Origin: Tanypteryx hageni
Taxonomy: Eukaryota > Arthropoda > Insecta > Odonata > Petaluridae
Reading direction: 5' to 3'
NCBI GenBank assembly: GCA_028673005.1
Contig: CM054116.1
Location: 76,830,572 to 76,894,571, forward strand
Length of the DNA: 64,000 nucleotides
Shown here in pieces: positions 1 to 11,639 of this stretch; position 1 is the stretch's first letter, and every line of letters begins with the position of its first letter. Below the pieces are notes generated by a model. That model did not search any database. It had not been told where the DNA came from and saw only the letters and a program-made list of their open reading frames with translations. Both the position numbers and the translations under genes were made by a program.

Positions 1-940
1 CACTCAAGGAAATCGAGAATCACCGTGGAAATAAATTTTCCCCAATTCTTTTGTCTTATTATTGTTTTCGTGTTACGTTTTTAGCATTGCTAGTTGAATT
101 AATTCGGCCATTTTCGTTGAATTTGTTATCTTGCTTGGGTGTTTAGTTGCATGAATTCGCATGAAAATCATTTACAAAGTCCACAAATTTTCACTATTTC
201 TGGATTTAATTGAAATAATATGGCGAAGAAATATGTTCATTTCAACTCGAACTGTCCTTTGTAAAAAAATATACGATTAATGAATTTTTGCTGTTTTCTT
301 AAGTGTTAATGTCAGTCGATGCTAAACAACATTTTTGTAGTAGCATTCGGTCACTGATTACGGACGCGAAAAATTATTTGTTCCCTTATATAATTTTAGG
401 AATGCCACTTTAATAACGCATGTTTCTTGTATTTTCTTGTTTTTTGCCAATTACTCTTTAAGAATGCATTACTTTACCTTCCCCAGAGAATATTTAATTC
501 GAATACTCTTTGACTGCTAAAAGATTAGGGCGAGGTAAATGAATCATATTTAAAAAAACGATCCCAACACACAAAAAAGAAAAAAACGATAAAAAGTGCG
601 ATTCGAGAATCGGAATCCAGCTTCCAGCTTAGGGAACGCTTCATTGTTCATCGTGACAATTCAATCTCCCAAAGGAACGCCGAACTTTGAAGAACCAATT
701 TCGTGCAAACAATGGACGACACGCATCAATTGAAACTGTCGACCCTTTCCAATTTCGATCGTAGTTATCGGGCGACACCCCTATAGTTGTATCCCCTTGC
801 CCCCACTTATACCAAGACCCACACACTCTCTCTATCTCTCTTAGTGTATACTTCACGCACGCACACTCCCAAAGCCAGTCTCACCGTCAGGTAGTTGTCC
901 CCTTGTAGTTCGTGTAGCACGCTACGTCCCTTTCCCCCTT
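1..940. other. AT-rich non-coding DNA
   Basis: No gene seen. AT-rich sequence with A-runs near 552-595 and a short CT-rich patch at about 822-843. The only open frames are short and carry no recognisable domain. Confidence 0.6.
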
Positions 941-1340
941 AATCCCTAATCAACCCCTTCGAACTGACCCAGATGACGCCTGGAACGTACAGTGTCTCTC
1001 TCTCTTCTTCACACACACACGCGCGCATACACACACACCCGCCCTCCTCTCTGTGTCCACACTCGCTCTGCCCCTTCTCATCTCACAAACTCTCCCAATT
1101 AAAGCGAGCCACAACGGTCCATCTATCGGCAAACCACTGGGGGGCGTTCTCGCCCTATCTTTCTCACTCCCTCTACCTTCTCCCACTTCTTGTCCTCTCT
1201 TCGCATCAGGGTTTTCCTCTTTGCTTTCCACTTTCTTTCTTGCTTGCACCCCTCGGTTCTTTTTTATTGAAAATTTGTAGCCTCGTTTCTTTTTTCTAAA
1301 GGGCCTTTCCCGCTTCAAATCTGTCATTTTCATCTTTTTC
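941..1340. repeat. pyrimidine-rich block with (CT)n and (AC)n
   Basis: The plus strand is dominated by C and T, with a CT run at about 993-1007 and a CA/CG run at about 1009-1037. Open frames on both strands here come from the low-complexity composition and have no domain. Confidence 0.65.
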
Positions 1341-1856
1341 CCCATCTATTAACCCCTTTAACGTCCAAAGTATTTGATTTTTGTATAAAATCTTTGACGT
1401 TCGGTTTGTAATTTTCAAAATAATTTTATTATATCTAGATTTGGCTGTCCTTAGTGAATTGTCCTTTAGTGCAGATCTGAAATCTAAATGTTAGTTAACT
1501 ACTGTCTCGGTAAAATCTAAGTAATCATAGATAAAAATTCTATGTCATTTAAGTCAGCATTTGGTAGTAGAGAGATAAACTTTATTTTGCAGTGATTATA
1601 CTGCTGCTCATTATTTTATATATTTTTTTGTTAAATTCATATATTCTCTATTCTTTCAACTAACATTCTTGCTTTCTTTTGCGCGGTCTTTAAGTTGTAG
1701 TTTTCTGTTTGTTTTTATTCTCTTCTCAATTAAAGTTCTCCCTTCTCTTTGCTTCATTTGTATCAGCAATTTGCTTGTCTTAACTTTGGCTTTCTTTGTA
1801 CGTCCATTGTATTTTCGGTGATCGATTTTTTGTCCTCAGTAATTCCACCTTAAAAG
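1341..1856. other. AT-rich non-coding DNA
   Basis: AT-rich sequence with T-runs. I see no open frame with a recognisable domain and no clear repeat. Confidence 0.55.
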
Positions 1857-2165
1857 CAGGTGTCTCAAACTCAGATTTCATGAGGGCATATTAGTCAATT
1901 CCGAAATAATTTCAATGTGGCGGGTCATAATTCATAGTAATGAGCCTATGTGTTTTGCTGAAAATACATGCGAACCGAAAATGATATGCACATATTTTTT
2001 TTAATGAGCCTTAACACAGTTTCTAATTATTAAACATTTTTATATTTTTGTACTCTCTTTGTTCTTCCATGTCGTTGCGTTTTCTCTTCCACCTACTCAC
2101 AGTAGAATAAAAGTAATGAGAGGACCGCAGTTTTTGAATTGGCGAGCCGCACGCGGCCTTCGATC
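1857..2165. mobile_element. hAT-type non-autonomous element, remnant
   Basis: It starts with CAGGTGTCTCAAACTCAG, which resembles the CAGGGGTCTCAAAC type of hAT terminus, and contains the GCGGGTC and GAGCCGCACGCGGCC subterminal words seen in the better copies at 29.4, 30.4 and 34.1 kb. A matching right terminus and a target-site duplication are not evident, so this is probably truncated or strongly decayed. No coding capacity. Confidence 0.35.
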
Positions 2166-2660
2166 TACGTGATTTAAAGTCATCTGAAATCTTTTTGTTC
2201 CGTTTTTCTTCAATTTTTTCTTTCTTTAATTGGCCATCTTTAATTCTCTTTCAGCTACTCTGTTTCGTCTATCTTCTTATTTCACCTCCCTTTCCTAACA
2301 CTATTTTCTTTCCCCTTAGCTCGACACTCTCTCTCTTTGCATCTATTTCTCTCTCCATTTTCTTCGCGTTTAAAACCCTAGTACCCATTCTCTCCCATCT
2401 TACTAGTCTCTTTTCCCTCTTTATCCAGTTGGAAGTCCTTCCCAGCATCCTACCTCCTTCATCTTAGGTCTCTCCTTTTAACTTCTCCGTAGATAAGGAA
2501 AGCGGTGTTAAGACACGCGCTCTGCATAGATTTGATTATCCTCGCGCATGTGTGTGTGTGTGTGTCACCGCTATCTCTTCCTTTAAAGGAGTTATATCCT
2601 CTTCCTTTCCCATTCTCTCTCTTTCCCTATCCATTCCCTCGTTTTTTTTTGTAACGCGCC
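2166..2660. repeat. CT-rich block with a (GT)n run
   Basis: A long T/C-rich tract on the plus strand, ending near a (GT)n run at 2549-2564. The 90-codon open frame inside it is Phe/Ser/Leu-rich, as expected from pyrimidine-rich DNA, and is not called a gene. Confidence 0.6.
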
Positions 2661-3100
2661 TTAAGCTCTTATTTCTGTCCTTGTGTGTGTTTGCGATGGC
2701 GTCATTAGTCGAGGGAGAGAATCCCATTTCGCCATTGACTATAAAGTCCCTATTTGGGTATTATCATATCAACGTCCGTAAACGGTCGTTACTTCGAGCT
2801 TATCTCGACGAGAAGGTTCGAAAATTTTTAAAAGTTATTACGGACGTTTACGGCCGCGTATTTTAATTTTACGGTTGGCATGTATCACAGTTTCTCAGAT
2901 GGAACGGAATGCTACTTTCGGGTCGGCCATCTTGATACGCTTTTCGTCCGATATAAGTAATTACCCATTCCAGTTATTTTTTTATCGTTAGAGAAATTTA
3001 AAAGTGCATTAGCGGGAGAGATCGGTATCATCATTCTGACCGGACATTTTTGAATGTTTCCATTAAAGTGTTCAAACAACCGTTAAATTCTATCCGCCAC
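2661..3100. other. unassigned unique DNA
   Basis: Mixed-composition sequence. A GCCATCTT word lies at about 2926-2933. No gene, repeat or RNA recognised. Confidence 0.45.
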
Positions 3101-3800
3101 ATCAGTTGAAGAAATGACCGCGTACCGTTCGAACATCCTTGCAGCCATTCGAGAAAGCAAATGCACATCCGGCGTTAAGATCTCATTTACTTCCCGCGGT
3201 CGAAGAGGATCGCGCGCCGAAACATGACGCAAGACCGATCACATCTTCACCGGCGCCGGAAAAGAAAAAAGTACCCTTCGAAATGCATTAATAATAACCG
3301 AGCGGGGGAATTCCAGCAATAATTTTTCCGAAGAATTGCATTTAATTTCCACTGGCGGACGCGGGAGGAAAAAAAAGTCGCGTTTGTTTCATTTTCTCCG
3401 CGGTAGAAGAAGAAATTTTATCGATTCGACCTCCTCGGAAATGTTGTGTTCTCTCCCCTTTCTCTTTCATTTTTTTACCCTCCCATCGATCCGAGCGCCA
3501 AAGTGAAGTGGGCGGAGGGGAGCGTAATTAAACTCGCGCGCGGTTCCGATTGCGAGTGAGCGCAAAAGCGAATCCAGAACTAAACGCTAAGACACGAGAG
3601 AGAGGGAGAGGTGAGGCTTTTTATCGGCGTCGCTGGATCAGAAAGATGCTAGAGCGAGGCACGGAGTGAGGTCTTAAAAAAGAGAAGGCACGGGGCGTAT
3701 AGCGGCGAAGGGGTTATCCGTCTGTTCGAGAAGGGATTTGAAAAAAAATGGCGCCATAGCCGCCATATTATCTCGAAGACGTGACAACACGAGCATCGTT
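3101..3800. promoter_or_regulatory. CpG-rich pocket with GAGAG run and clustered GCCAT motifs
   Basis: More CpG-rich than its surroundings (for example the CGCGCGCGG word near 3534). A GA-rich run with overlapping GAGAG words lies at about 3595-3612. Three GCCAT motifs (one as ATGGC) fall within 19 bp at 3748-3766. In insects GAGAG is bound by GAGA factor and GCCAT by Pho/YY1-type proteins, and the pair is common in Polycomb response elements and promoters. Both motifs are short and the regulatory role is inferred. No long open frame. Confidence 0.25.
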
Positions 3801-4650
3801 CGATAAAGTAATCGAAAGGAGGTGTTTCTTTATCTGTTTTGTCGGAATGAATCTGAATTTCGTGAAATACTACTGTTACAATCTAAGGCTGAGAAGTATT
3901 TTTAAAAATTAATAGCAAGAATTGAAGAGAATGTTTTTGATAGTTTTATTCATTTCATACGTTAATTTTTCGATAACCTTCTTGCATACCATTCTTGCTA
4001 CAAAATATTTTTGACTTCCTGCCAGGGATCTTTTTCTGGCTTGCGTAATGTTGCAATTTATTTAAATATTGTGATTTTTTCATCTTAGGCTTCGTATTAT
4101 TTGTGCGGATAAAATATCGCACGTTTTTTCCTTATTATTTTTGTTACTTCTGAAGAAAGATGTATTTTTATGCTGGTTTACGTTTTAAATTTATTAATTC
4201 TGAATATTTGAAGGGTTGATATAAAGTTTACGTCCTCAACAGAATCCTTGGTAATTGTGTTATATTTATTCGTTATAAGTTAACAAGTAAAAAAAAATAC
4301 AGAATTTTTAAAGCATTTCTATGAATACGCGAAACATTACTTGGTAGATGGACTATCCAAAATTCACAAAAATTTTTATGCATCTTTTAACTTAACTAAT
4401 GTGCTGAAATCGATTTTTAGTGGTTCAAATCCATAAATAATTATAAATAACATTGTCCATTAATCCTTTTGCAAAAGACACCCTTGACGACCATAAAAAT
4501 GAATCCAATTATCTTTAAAAAAAAATAGTTCGATTAAACAGCTATATATCGCGCGTTACGAAAATTTATCAGTTCATCAGATGAAGAAACCTCCATAACC
4601 TTACACACAGAAACGGATGGAACATGTAGCCTACCTAAATAAGACTAGAG
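3801..4650. other. AT-rich non-coding DNA
   Basis: AT-rich with homopolymer A and T runs. No gene, tandem repeat or terminal inverted repeat noticed. Confidence 0.55.
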
Positions 4651-4747
4651 ATCTGTTTCGGTGATCTTGCCTCTGACCGATACGCACGTTGGAATAGGCA
4701 GTTCACCCACGTTAGCCAGTACGAGAAAACTCGCCCATGGTTTTGAA

Positions 4748-4810
4748 GCGGGCGGGGCTACAAGTGTCCTTTATATAAAAGAACCACTCCATTATTCCCG
4801 GAGGGAGCGA
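4748..4810 (+). promoter_or_regulatory. candidate core promoter: GC box plus TATA box
   Basis: A GC-box-like GGGCGGGGC at 4750-4758 is followed 12 bp later by a good TATA-box-like TTATATAAAAG at 4771-4781, suggesting possible initiation near 4800-4812 on the plus strand. Further TATATA words occur near 5416 and 5502. No coding exon is recognisable downstream, so this may be chance in AT-rich DNA. Confidence 0.25.
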
Positions 4811-5630
4811 GAAAAGAGCCAGGAAAGGAGGAGTGGGGGTGGATAAATTTCTCCGGCGAAGATGAGATTGGGAGGGAAGCGCGGGGTTGGCTCGAAGCGC
4901 GAAGGGGGAGCGAGTGGGGGGGGGGGGAATATCCATACTACGTGGAATCCCCTCCCTTTAAGTACCGCTCAACTCTTTTCAAAAACGATCCTCGCTAAAA
5001 GAGGCGCGTGCGAGCAGGAAGAGGGGTCGAAGAGAAGGCGGCGTTTTATGCGTAGGCTCTTTACCCCCTCTGGTGCCATTTTGCGGAAACTTAGAAGAGT
5101 CTCGCCAAAACTTCCTTTTAGAGCTCCTACGCCGGCACTCGCCTTCAAAATTATCATTTTTTCTCCGTTTTAAACTTCCCATCACCCAAAACGCACACAG
5201 ACGCGCGCGCACACATTCTGCTCCTTTCATCTCTCTCTCTCTCTTCAACTCCTTCCTCCCTCTCTTTCCCACTCTTCAGACTGCCTTACACCTGTTGCTC
5301 CATGCGAGAAAGAGATAGGGAGGGAGGGAGGGAGGGGAGTGGGGTGGTATGGGAGGTTACCCGTGTGAATGAGGAGTAAGGGAGAGGGAGAGAGACATAG
5401 AGAGTGAGGAGTGCTTATATAGGTGGGTCCACAAGGGTTAAAAGCTTTGAAGCGGCTGGGTGCAGACAGAGGTGCGAGAGACGAGGGACGAAAGGGACCT
5501 TTTTATATAAAAAAGAAAGACAGAGAAAGGAGGAGAGGTGGAGAAGAGAGGTAGAGAGTCAGAAACAGAAAAACGGGGGAAAAAGTTTAACGCGGAGAAA
5601 AAAAGGACAAGCGAAGAAATAATGTAGAAT
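4795..5630. repeat. purine block, pyrimidine block, purine block, with poly-G
   Basis: G/A-rich at 4795-4930, including 12 G in a row at 4916-4927; C/T-rich at about 5215-5290; G/A-rich again at 5305-5605. The alternation of strand bias is the main feature. Overlapping short open frames on both strands are low-complexity and not called. Confidence 0.6.
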
Positions 5631-6493
5631 TTGGCTTTTTAAATTTTATATACGTACCTATATATTTTTTTAAAGTTCGAGTTTTTGTTTCCGAAATAAA
5701 ATACGAGGTAAGTGAAAAAATAAGACGATGTAATGGGTGGATTCGAAACAGTTAATTCCAGAAACATTGGGCGTGTCATATTTTTCAGTGTAATTAACCC
5801 CTATATCGGCGCATTGATTTCCGGCTTTCTAATTCGATAAAAGAGAGAGATGTTTTGGTCCAGAGCTGAACCAATTATACCGGTATATAATTATCCATCA
5901 CGTGACAATGAATTCCATTTGGTTAAACTCATTCTTACAGTCAAGATCGAATGAAACTTTGCTCTTCATCAGAGTTGCATTCGGAAAGAAGGGCCATTTT
6001 GAAAATTGTCTGTCAGCAACAATGATGACAATTTTATATGGTGAAAGCAGCGAGTATGACATGTTCAGACACGCAGAATAGAACACAAATGTATTGGGTA
6101 CAACATTTTCCCGAAAATATAAATTTTACCTTCGGTAACTCTCTTGTGTCAAAGGATTACATTCTTTTTAAAAGGATAACAGATTTTGGTTTTCGCGACG
6201 GTGGCTTTCTTTCGCTTTTATTACGAAAAGGCTTTATTGCGGTCTCTTAGTGAGGCAAGGACTGGCGGCGGGTTGTGAGTTTTGGGGAATAAAAGGCGCA
6301 TCACGATCGCTCGTTGAAGACGAAGTTGCAAGCTGCCCTGTGATCGTGGGTTTCGTGGCAGTTCTCTCAAAGCGACCGATTACATTAGTTCGTCTCTCTC
6401 CATACATTTAATTTCGGAAGAGTGGAAACGTTTTGTATGGTCCTAGAATTTTGAGTATAAGTCACATTTTACGAGCGAAACTTACAAGCTATA
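5631..6493. other. AT-rich non-coding DNA
   Basis: No gene recognised. A 70-codon open frame at 6038-6250 shows no domain. Confidence 0.5.
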
Positions 6494-7806
6494 AATATAG
6501 GGTGGGGCTCTTTGGATCATTTCAAATTTAATCAGGAATTACAGGTGGCCAAATATTTTTTTAGAATTCAGTAATTATTTTTCATTGAATTATGGTGTTT
6601 TGAATTAAAATATAATATGGTAAGTTTTAAAAATCATGTTTATTTTAAAATACACCACAAAATACACAATAATTGAAAACATCAGTTGTACAAATTTTGT
6701 GGGGCTATTTGGATCGCATATATTCTTGTAAAAAAACACTGAAAATTAGTCTTATAAAAGTTAGAAACTATATATAACAACTGAAAAGTTTGTTCCAGGA
6801 CATGATGGTTTTGTGATTGATAAGTTTTAGGATGAGGGTTATTTAATTCAGCATTCTGGCTTAGGAGAAGAGGGATGTCGTTTGATGAATCTGTAGTTAC
6901 ATTTGATGGTCGGCTTTTGCATATGAAGATCGGGGATTCTCACTTGGCTGTCCGGGATTTACACTTGAGGGTTCAGGGGTTTCATTGGAATATTCAGTCG
7001 GAAAAAGTCGTTCCCGGCACACGGGTAGAGAAAAAGGTGTGTGATGGCAGGAATTTGTGTTCAGAAATCTTGTTTGAGTCGAAAGAATAAATTCCGGTGT
7101 ATTCAAATCCTTTTACTAGACTCCCTGCGGTGGCAACCTTTCTCCAGGCCCTATTACAAATAACACCAAATACAAATGTTGTCATTGAACTTGTTGGATT
7201 ACTGTGAACAAAGGAAGTGGTCTCTTGGTGGTAAAATGCTTTTAGAGGATTAAACACAGTCTTATCAAGACGCTGCAAAACGTGGGTGGTGTGAGGTGGT
7301 AGGCCTACTAGCTCAATCTGATGTTCTGGGCAATAATCAAGACATTAGAGGGAAAGGTGGGATATATGACCATGTAAAATTAATAAACTCTTGCGGCGAA
7401 CACAAATTGTGTCAAAATGTTGAAGCCAAACCAAGAACAGATCTTCATTGATGTAACCTGTTTCGGACATTAGAACCGTGGTACCAGGAGGCATTTCTTG
7501 TTTGCATTCTTCTAGCATTCTTTGTCCTTTAAAAATTACCAAAGGAAGAATGAATACTCCACTAGCACTACAACATGCAACAACAGTTACATTTTCTCCC
7601 CTTTCTAAATTTGTCAATGAAACAACACCTCTCTTACCCTTTTCACCAACTACCATTGAAGGCTTGTTGTTCATAGGAAATCCACTCTCATCCACGTTGT
7701 AAATGCATTGAGGTTGTCCTTGAAAGCCAAACTCAACACTCACCTGTTTGAACAATTCATAAATATCGTCAACTGCTTGGTTATTATTTCCCCATACCCC
7801 GTGCAT
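6494..7806 (-). mobile_element. pogo/Tigger-type DNA transposon, 5'-truncated and decayed
   Basis: It contains the broken DDE transposase described separately. Beyond the transposase C-terminus, two similar words, GGGTGGGGCTCTTTGGATC at 6500-6518 and GTGGGGCTATTTGGATC at 6699-6715, look like a terminal/subterminal repeat pair, and the outer one is preceded by TA as expected for this superfamily. No matching terminus was found upstream of the transposase, and the DNA-binding N-terminal region is missing, so the copy appears truncated near 7806. Confidence 0.55.
6994..7806 (-). pseudogene. pogo/Tigger-like DDE transposase, frameshifted
   Basis: The first segment (7806-7345, 153 codons) contains IYNVDESGF, the usual first catalytic Asp context, followed by the Gly/Val-rich core strand and LLILHGHISH. 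The second acidic residue is normally Asp in LLILDGH and is His here. The second segment (about 7344-6994) continues in another frame with LVGLPPHTTHVLQRLD, carrying the third acidic residue, then VFNPLKAFYHQ and the GFEYTGIYSF C-terminal region typical of Tigger transposases. The frameshift, the D-to-H change and the absent CENP-B/HTH N-terminus show a non-functional copy. Confidence 0.8.
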
Positions 7807-8457
7807 TTGAAATCCCTTCCGGTTTTCGCAATGAAATATTTTTTTGTCGATTCATAAAAGAAACGAACTAGTCTTTACCTGCCATGGCAATTAGAAAGAA
7901 TTAACCTACGATCTTCGATTTAAAACATTTTAAAGAAAAAATTATAATATTTCTTATTCTATTAATCTTTTTCCGCCTACAGTTCGCCATTCCTCATGTT
8001 AAATGTTTAATTCACATATTTTGGGGAACTCTTGCCATTTTATCGGGATGTTGCCTTGTCAACCAATTACATTGTTAAATCTCGAAATCCTATTGTCATT
8101 ACATTCCTTATGGGTAAAAGCGTGCTTTGAATGCTTTTAATACGAGAGAGAGAGAGAGAAGGAAGGTGAGGGAAATGATTTTCATAATAATCAATGTAAA
8201 CAACATTCGTTACGTTATATGCGAGAAAAAATACATTTAAATGTTGAACATTAATCATTCGCATATTAAAATCACTTAGAATCATAGTAGGAGCTCGAGA
8301 CTGAAACAACGATCGCCTAAAACAACGAACATTTGTTTTCCTGCCGTCAATTTTTGAATTCGCCTCGAATCGATCAACAGATCAGTTTTTATGCGTTCTT
8401 TGCACGTAGTGAACGCATATAGGGCAGGTAGTTTCCATCCGTCCGTCTGCATGTTAA
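7807..8457. other. AT-rich non-coding DNA with a short (GA)n run
   Basis: A GA run lies at about 8143-8159. Otherwise AT-rich sequence with no gene or repeat recognised. Confidence 0.5.
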
Positions 8458-8828
8458 AACTCGGGAACTGCTGAACGTATTTGGATGAAATTCGGTATTT
8501 GGGAGTTGTACTAAAATTTGTCGAACGATTCCAATTTTGGTTAAAATCGGACAATAATTACGACCACTTTACACGAAGACCTACATGTATGTAGTTTACA
8601 ATGTTCCTCTGTTTCAGCTTGGGGACCGCGGGTCCTATTTTGATGAAATTTGGTATTGGGAAGTTATACTAAAATTGGTCGAAAGATTCCAATTTTGGTT
8701 AAAATCGGACAATAATTACGACCACTTTACATAAAGGCCTACATGTAGTTTACAATGTTCGTTTCAACTCGGGAACCGCGGGACGTACTTTGATAAAATT
8801 TGGTATTGGGCTGTTTTAATAAAATTTA
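8458..8828. repeat. tandem repeat, ~155 bp unit, about 2.4 copies
   Basis: Units start near 8458, 8617 and 8766 (the last partial). Each has a GGGAACCGCGGG-like word, then GATGAAATTTGGTATTGGG; the first two share a long identical stretch with CCAATTTTGGTTAAAATCGG, and a CTACATGTA word lies at the junctions. Copies differ by small indels and substitutions. No coding capacity. The unit resembles non-coding satellite-like repeats of invertebrates, but I cannot assign it to a named family. Confidence 0.75.
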
Positions 8829-10364
8829 TCGATCTCAAATAACGAATTGGAAACTCAATGTACTCCGACATGAACTACACCTTTCCATATTTGTTAATGC
8901 GAGAATTTGACACATTCTTAGTGATTTGCATTGTTGCCGTTTTTGTATAATTGGGTACCATTGATTTGGAGAATAGCTTCGCATCGCATCTGTTCACAAA
9001 ATTTAATAAAAAAACTTTCCCGTTGAATTTCCCTAGATTATATATGATTCACTTGGTCAGAGTAGCTAATTTGGTCGATTAGGGGTGGAGGAAGAAGAAT
9101 AGAATGGGAAGGTAGTTAGTTCACTTCAGCGCCTATTTAGTTTCAGATTCATGCAGCCATTACTTTTGGACCTTTTTTTACTAACGACATTCACGGGCGC
9201 CAGAAGAAGCCATTTTGCCATTGTATTAGCGCTCCATTAAGATTGAATTAATAGCGAGAAACGCAACCTGATCCTTAATCTCAAACTCCTAATAACTCAG
9301 TTACTAAATAGGATTCACTGAATAAATATTTAGTATTAATCAGAAATTCTCTTGGTATTTACAACAAACAAAATCAAAAACATCAAAACTAATTTTAATA
9401 GCTTAACATTTGGCTGAAATTCGGAGGAATATCTAACAAAAACCAGCTATTAAGACAATTCTGGAAAACTCGGCACATAATTCAAACGAACAATTCCCGA
9501 GATTTATTAAAAATTTTCCCGGGAATCGAGAATAAAAAATATCCAGTAAATTACCGCGAATCGGAATTTGTAGTTCCAAATTTCTAGTTTTGTGAATAAC
9601 CAAATAAACGGCTGTTTATTAAAGTACGAAACTTATCTTTGTTAGGTCTTGTTTTATTAACAGACTTGGGCGAGCCGGATATGATAACTGTGAGCGCCGT
9701 ATATATAACCCGCGTGCGGTAATTTGGAGACCCCTGCTCTAGCGTGTGAACCCTTTAATCTGCTAAACTCTATCAATTCCTTATTTCTCTCACAATATTT
9801 TCGCAACTAAAGATAGCATTTTTTAAGTGAAAATGGTTATCTTTGAAAGATAGTCTAATGCCAACGGAAGATTTTTAACTTCTTCGGAAAAGAGCCATCT
9901 ATGGAGGAATTTAACTCCATCGTTTCGCAGGGGCACAAAATTCCATCTAATTGAGAAATCTTAAGCGCACTTGATAAAATGATCAGAGCATTACGTTCGA
10001 ACACCTGTATGGGCGGATGTTGACGAAGTGTTTTTGAAGTGGTTCGCAAATCAAAGGATATCGCCGCTAAGATTGTTCACGCTATTTATAAGGCTAAGTA
10101 ATTTACAGATTTCTTTTTGGGTTTACATATTCATTGTTTTAAAACTATTGGATTGATATTTGCTATACTGAATAAGTTAGAGTGATCGAATGATCTAATG
10201 ACATAAACTCGGGACTGAAATCAAATTCTATGGGTTTCTTGGTAGAATAAACATAAGAAGTCATGTGGTTCGTCTTTCTTCATCCGAAGGTACTACGAGT
10301 ACTCCATGCAAGATCATGACTAGGCATGGTAGTTTTAGACGTTTATATTTCTTAGAAAAGCACT
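8829..10364. other. AT-rich non-coding DNA with a short hAT-like fragment
   Basis: Mostly AT-rich. At 9663-9737 a short piece begins CAGACTTGGGCGAGCC and ends GGAGACCCCTG, which resembles the ends of a decayed hAT-type element with almost no interior. No gene seen. Confidence 0.45.
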
Positions 10365-10425
10365 GGTGGTGTAGTAGTTACAAAGTTCCGAGGTTCAAAC
10401 CCCGCGAATTGAGGTTTTATTAAAA
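10364..10425 (+). mobile_element. tRNA-like SINE head fragment
   Basis: TGGTGTAGTAGTTA at about 10366-10379 resembles an RNA polymerase III box A, and GAGGTTCAAACCCCG at about 10389-10403 resembles box B. The spacing is too short for a full tRNA, so the middle has been lost. It lies just upstream of the RTE LINE 5' region and could be a SINE remnant or part of an unusual LINE 5' end. Confidence 0.4.
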
Positions 10426-10619
10426 AAACTATCATCGGTGCCTGGCAGTAGGCAGCAGTACTGTCAGTATGGTATAGAGGCGAAAACAAATGATGTTGGC
10501 TGGGTCTATATCCAATAAAGCTATAGGCGTGATCGGTACGATTTGAACGGTTACTGTACTGCGATGTAGAAAGCAAGAGGAAAACTACCACATTACAATC
10601 CCTAGTACTGATTATATGG

Positions 10620-11609
10620 TTGGACAATATTAGTTCTCTCGAGGTAATAAAACAATCCGGAGGTAAAATAGTCCCCCAATCGGATCTCCGAGCGGGAACT
10701 GCCTTGAGGAAAACATTTGTCGAAAGTAATTTACGAATATGCACTTGGAATGTAAGAACTATGAGAAAGGCAGGAAAGCTAGAGAACTTGAAAGAAGAAA
10801 TGAGAAGAAATAGAGTTGACATTATAGGACTGAGCGAAACTAGATGGGAAGGAGGACAGTTTGACTCGGAAGAGTTCACGGTAGATTACTCTGGATGAAA
10901 TAGTGGGGAAAGGGGAGTAGCTCTGGTACTTAGGAAAGATATGATGAAAAGCGTGACAAAGATAATAGCAACGAACGATAGACTGATGGCAATAAAGCTA
11001 AAAGCAGTCCCAGTGGACATGCTGATAATCCAGGTATATATGCCAACGTCAGCTCATGTCGATGAAGAAATAGATGAGATCTATGAGCAAATTAATGAAA
11101 TTTACGAAGAAGACGGAAGAGGAAAGTTAAACTGCATAATAATGGGAGATTGGAACAGCATAGTCGGAGAAGAACAGGAAGAAAATGATGTCGGGCAATA
11201 CGGACTTGGGAAGAGAAACCGAGGAGGGGAAAAACTAGTAGAATCCTGCATCAATAATGACCTTGTAGTGACTAATACATGGTTCAAAAACCATAAACGA
11301 AGGTTATACACGTGGAAAAGCCCAGAAGATAGGATGAGACGCCAAATAGATTACATCCTAGTAAAACAAAAATTCAGGACCAGCATAAAGCCCGCCAAGG
11401 CATTACCAGGAGCAGATATTGATTCAGATCACAGCCTTCTAATAGTTGACGTAAGTATAAAGCTCAAACAAATAAGAAAAACGAGAAGAGAAAGACAGAC
11501 TTGGGACCTAGAAAAACTGAAAAAAAGGCATGATGTAGTCAGCATCAAGTTGGAAGATAGCCTAAGAAATTTGAAAAACAAACCAAAGACCGTGGATATA
11601 GAATGCTAA
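10620..11609 (+). pseudogene. RTE LINE endonuclease region, one internal stop
   Basis: One reading frame broken by a single TGA at 10896-10898. Visible apurinic/apyrimidinic endonuclease motifs in order are ICTWNVRTM, GLSETRW, MGDWNSIVG, RRQIDYILV and DSDHSLL, which supply the Asn, Glu, Asp/Asn and Asp/His active-site residues of this family. In the family this domain nicks target DNA to prime reverse transcription. The frame ends at 11609, where the link to the RT domain is deleted. The antisense 175-codon open frame over its 5' part is a shadow. Confidence 0.8.
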
Positions 11610-11639
11610 AAGTGATCACGAAATTAATTAATAAGACGA

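Noticed and set aside
10352..10879. 175-codon minus-strand open frame
   Set aside because: Antisense shadow of the RTE LINE leader and endonuclease region.
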